The position numbers and the translations under genes were made by a program. A stretch of DNA of 12,796 nt from NCBI GenBank assembly GCA_964368425.1, contig CAYJAP010000019.1, forward strand, positions 1 to 12,796, given 5' to 3'. Source of the DNA: CAYJAP01 sp964368425 (GTDB lineage Bacteria > Bacillota > Clostridia > Christensenellales > UBA1242). Under the pieces are notes generated by a model. The model worked only from the letters and a program-made list of their open reading frames with translations, was not told the DNA's origin and did not search any database. Below, piece by piece: positions 12,793-12,796 of this stretch. How positions within the stretch are numbered: position 1 is the first letter of the stretch; each line of letters opens with the position of its first letter.

Positions 12793-12796
12793 TTTT

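Noticed and set aside
1..12796. Mobile element, prophage, CRISPR or defence system
   Set aside because: No transposase, integrase, att-like direct repeats or spaced repeat array was found; all recognisable genes are ordinary chromosomal ones in a conserved order.

Overview
This is a conserved chromosomal core segment from an AT-rich Gram-positive bacterium, most likely a member of the Clostridia. The evidence is the gene order ytxC-thrS, infC-rpmI-rplT, yebC, ruvC-ruvA-ruvB, queA-tgt-yajC, strong purine-rich Shine-Dalgarno sites, near-consensus TTGACA-N17-TANNNT promoters, and a YtxC-family gene, which is typical of spore formers and their relatives. I cannot assign a genus from sequence alone.

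Layout. Fourteen genes lie on the minus strand and are read from right to left. First come ytxC (10633-11379) and thrS (8812-10572). The translation/ribosome operon follows: infC-rpmI-rplT-TrmH-family methyltransferase-yebC (8561 down to 5950), with a strong promoter and a roughly 160-nt leader in front and an intrinsic terminator behind. Then come the Holliday-junction genes ruvC-ruvA (5839-4748) and ruvB (4674-3601), queA (overlapping ruvB by 14 nt), a UPF0173 metallo-hydrolase, tgt, and a 5' fragment of yajC that runs off the left edge. The right end carries two plus-strand genes, an alpha/beta hydrolase of the monoacylglycerol lipase type (11647-12525) and tRNA-Val(UAC) (12717-12792).

How the genes work together. 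thrS, infC, rpmI, rplT, yebC, the SPOUT methyltransferase and tRNA-Val serve translation. ruvABC encodes branch migration and resolution of Holliday junctions. tgt and queA are two steps of queuosine tRNA modification (preQ1 insertion at G34, then conversion to epoxyqueuosine). yajC belongs to the accessory SecDF-YajC export complex.

Most interesting parts. There is no mobile element, CRISPR array, defence island or evidently new multi-gene system here. The noteworthy signals are regulatory: (1) an infC leader that can form either an intrinsic terminator or a competing 11-bp antiterminator, as expected for ribosomal protein L20 attenuation; (2) an infC gene with no AUG, GUG or UUG start, so it must use AUU or AUC; (3) a perfect 7-bp inverted repeat around thrS whose 5-nt centre is the Shine-Dalgarno sequence AGGAG and which overlaps the predicted +1; and (4) a ThrRS that lacks the N-terminal TGS domain.
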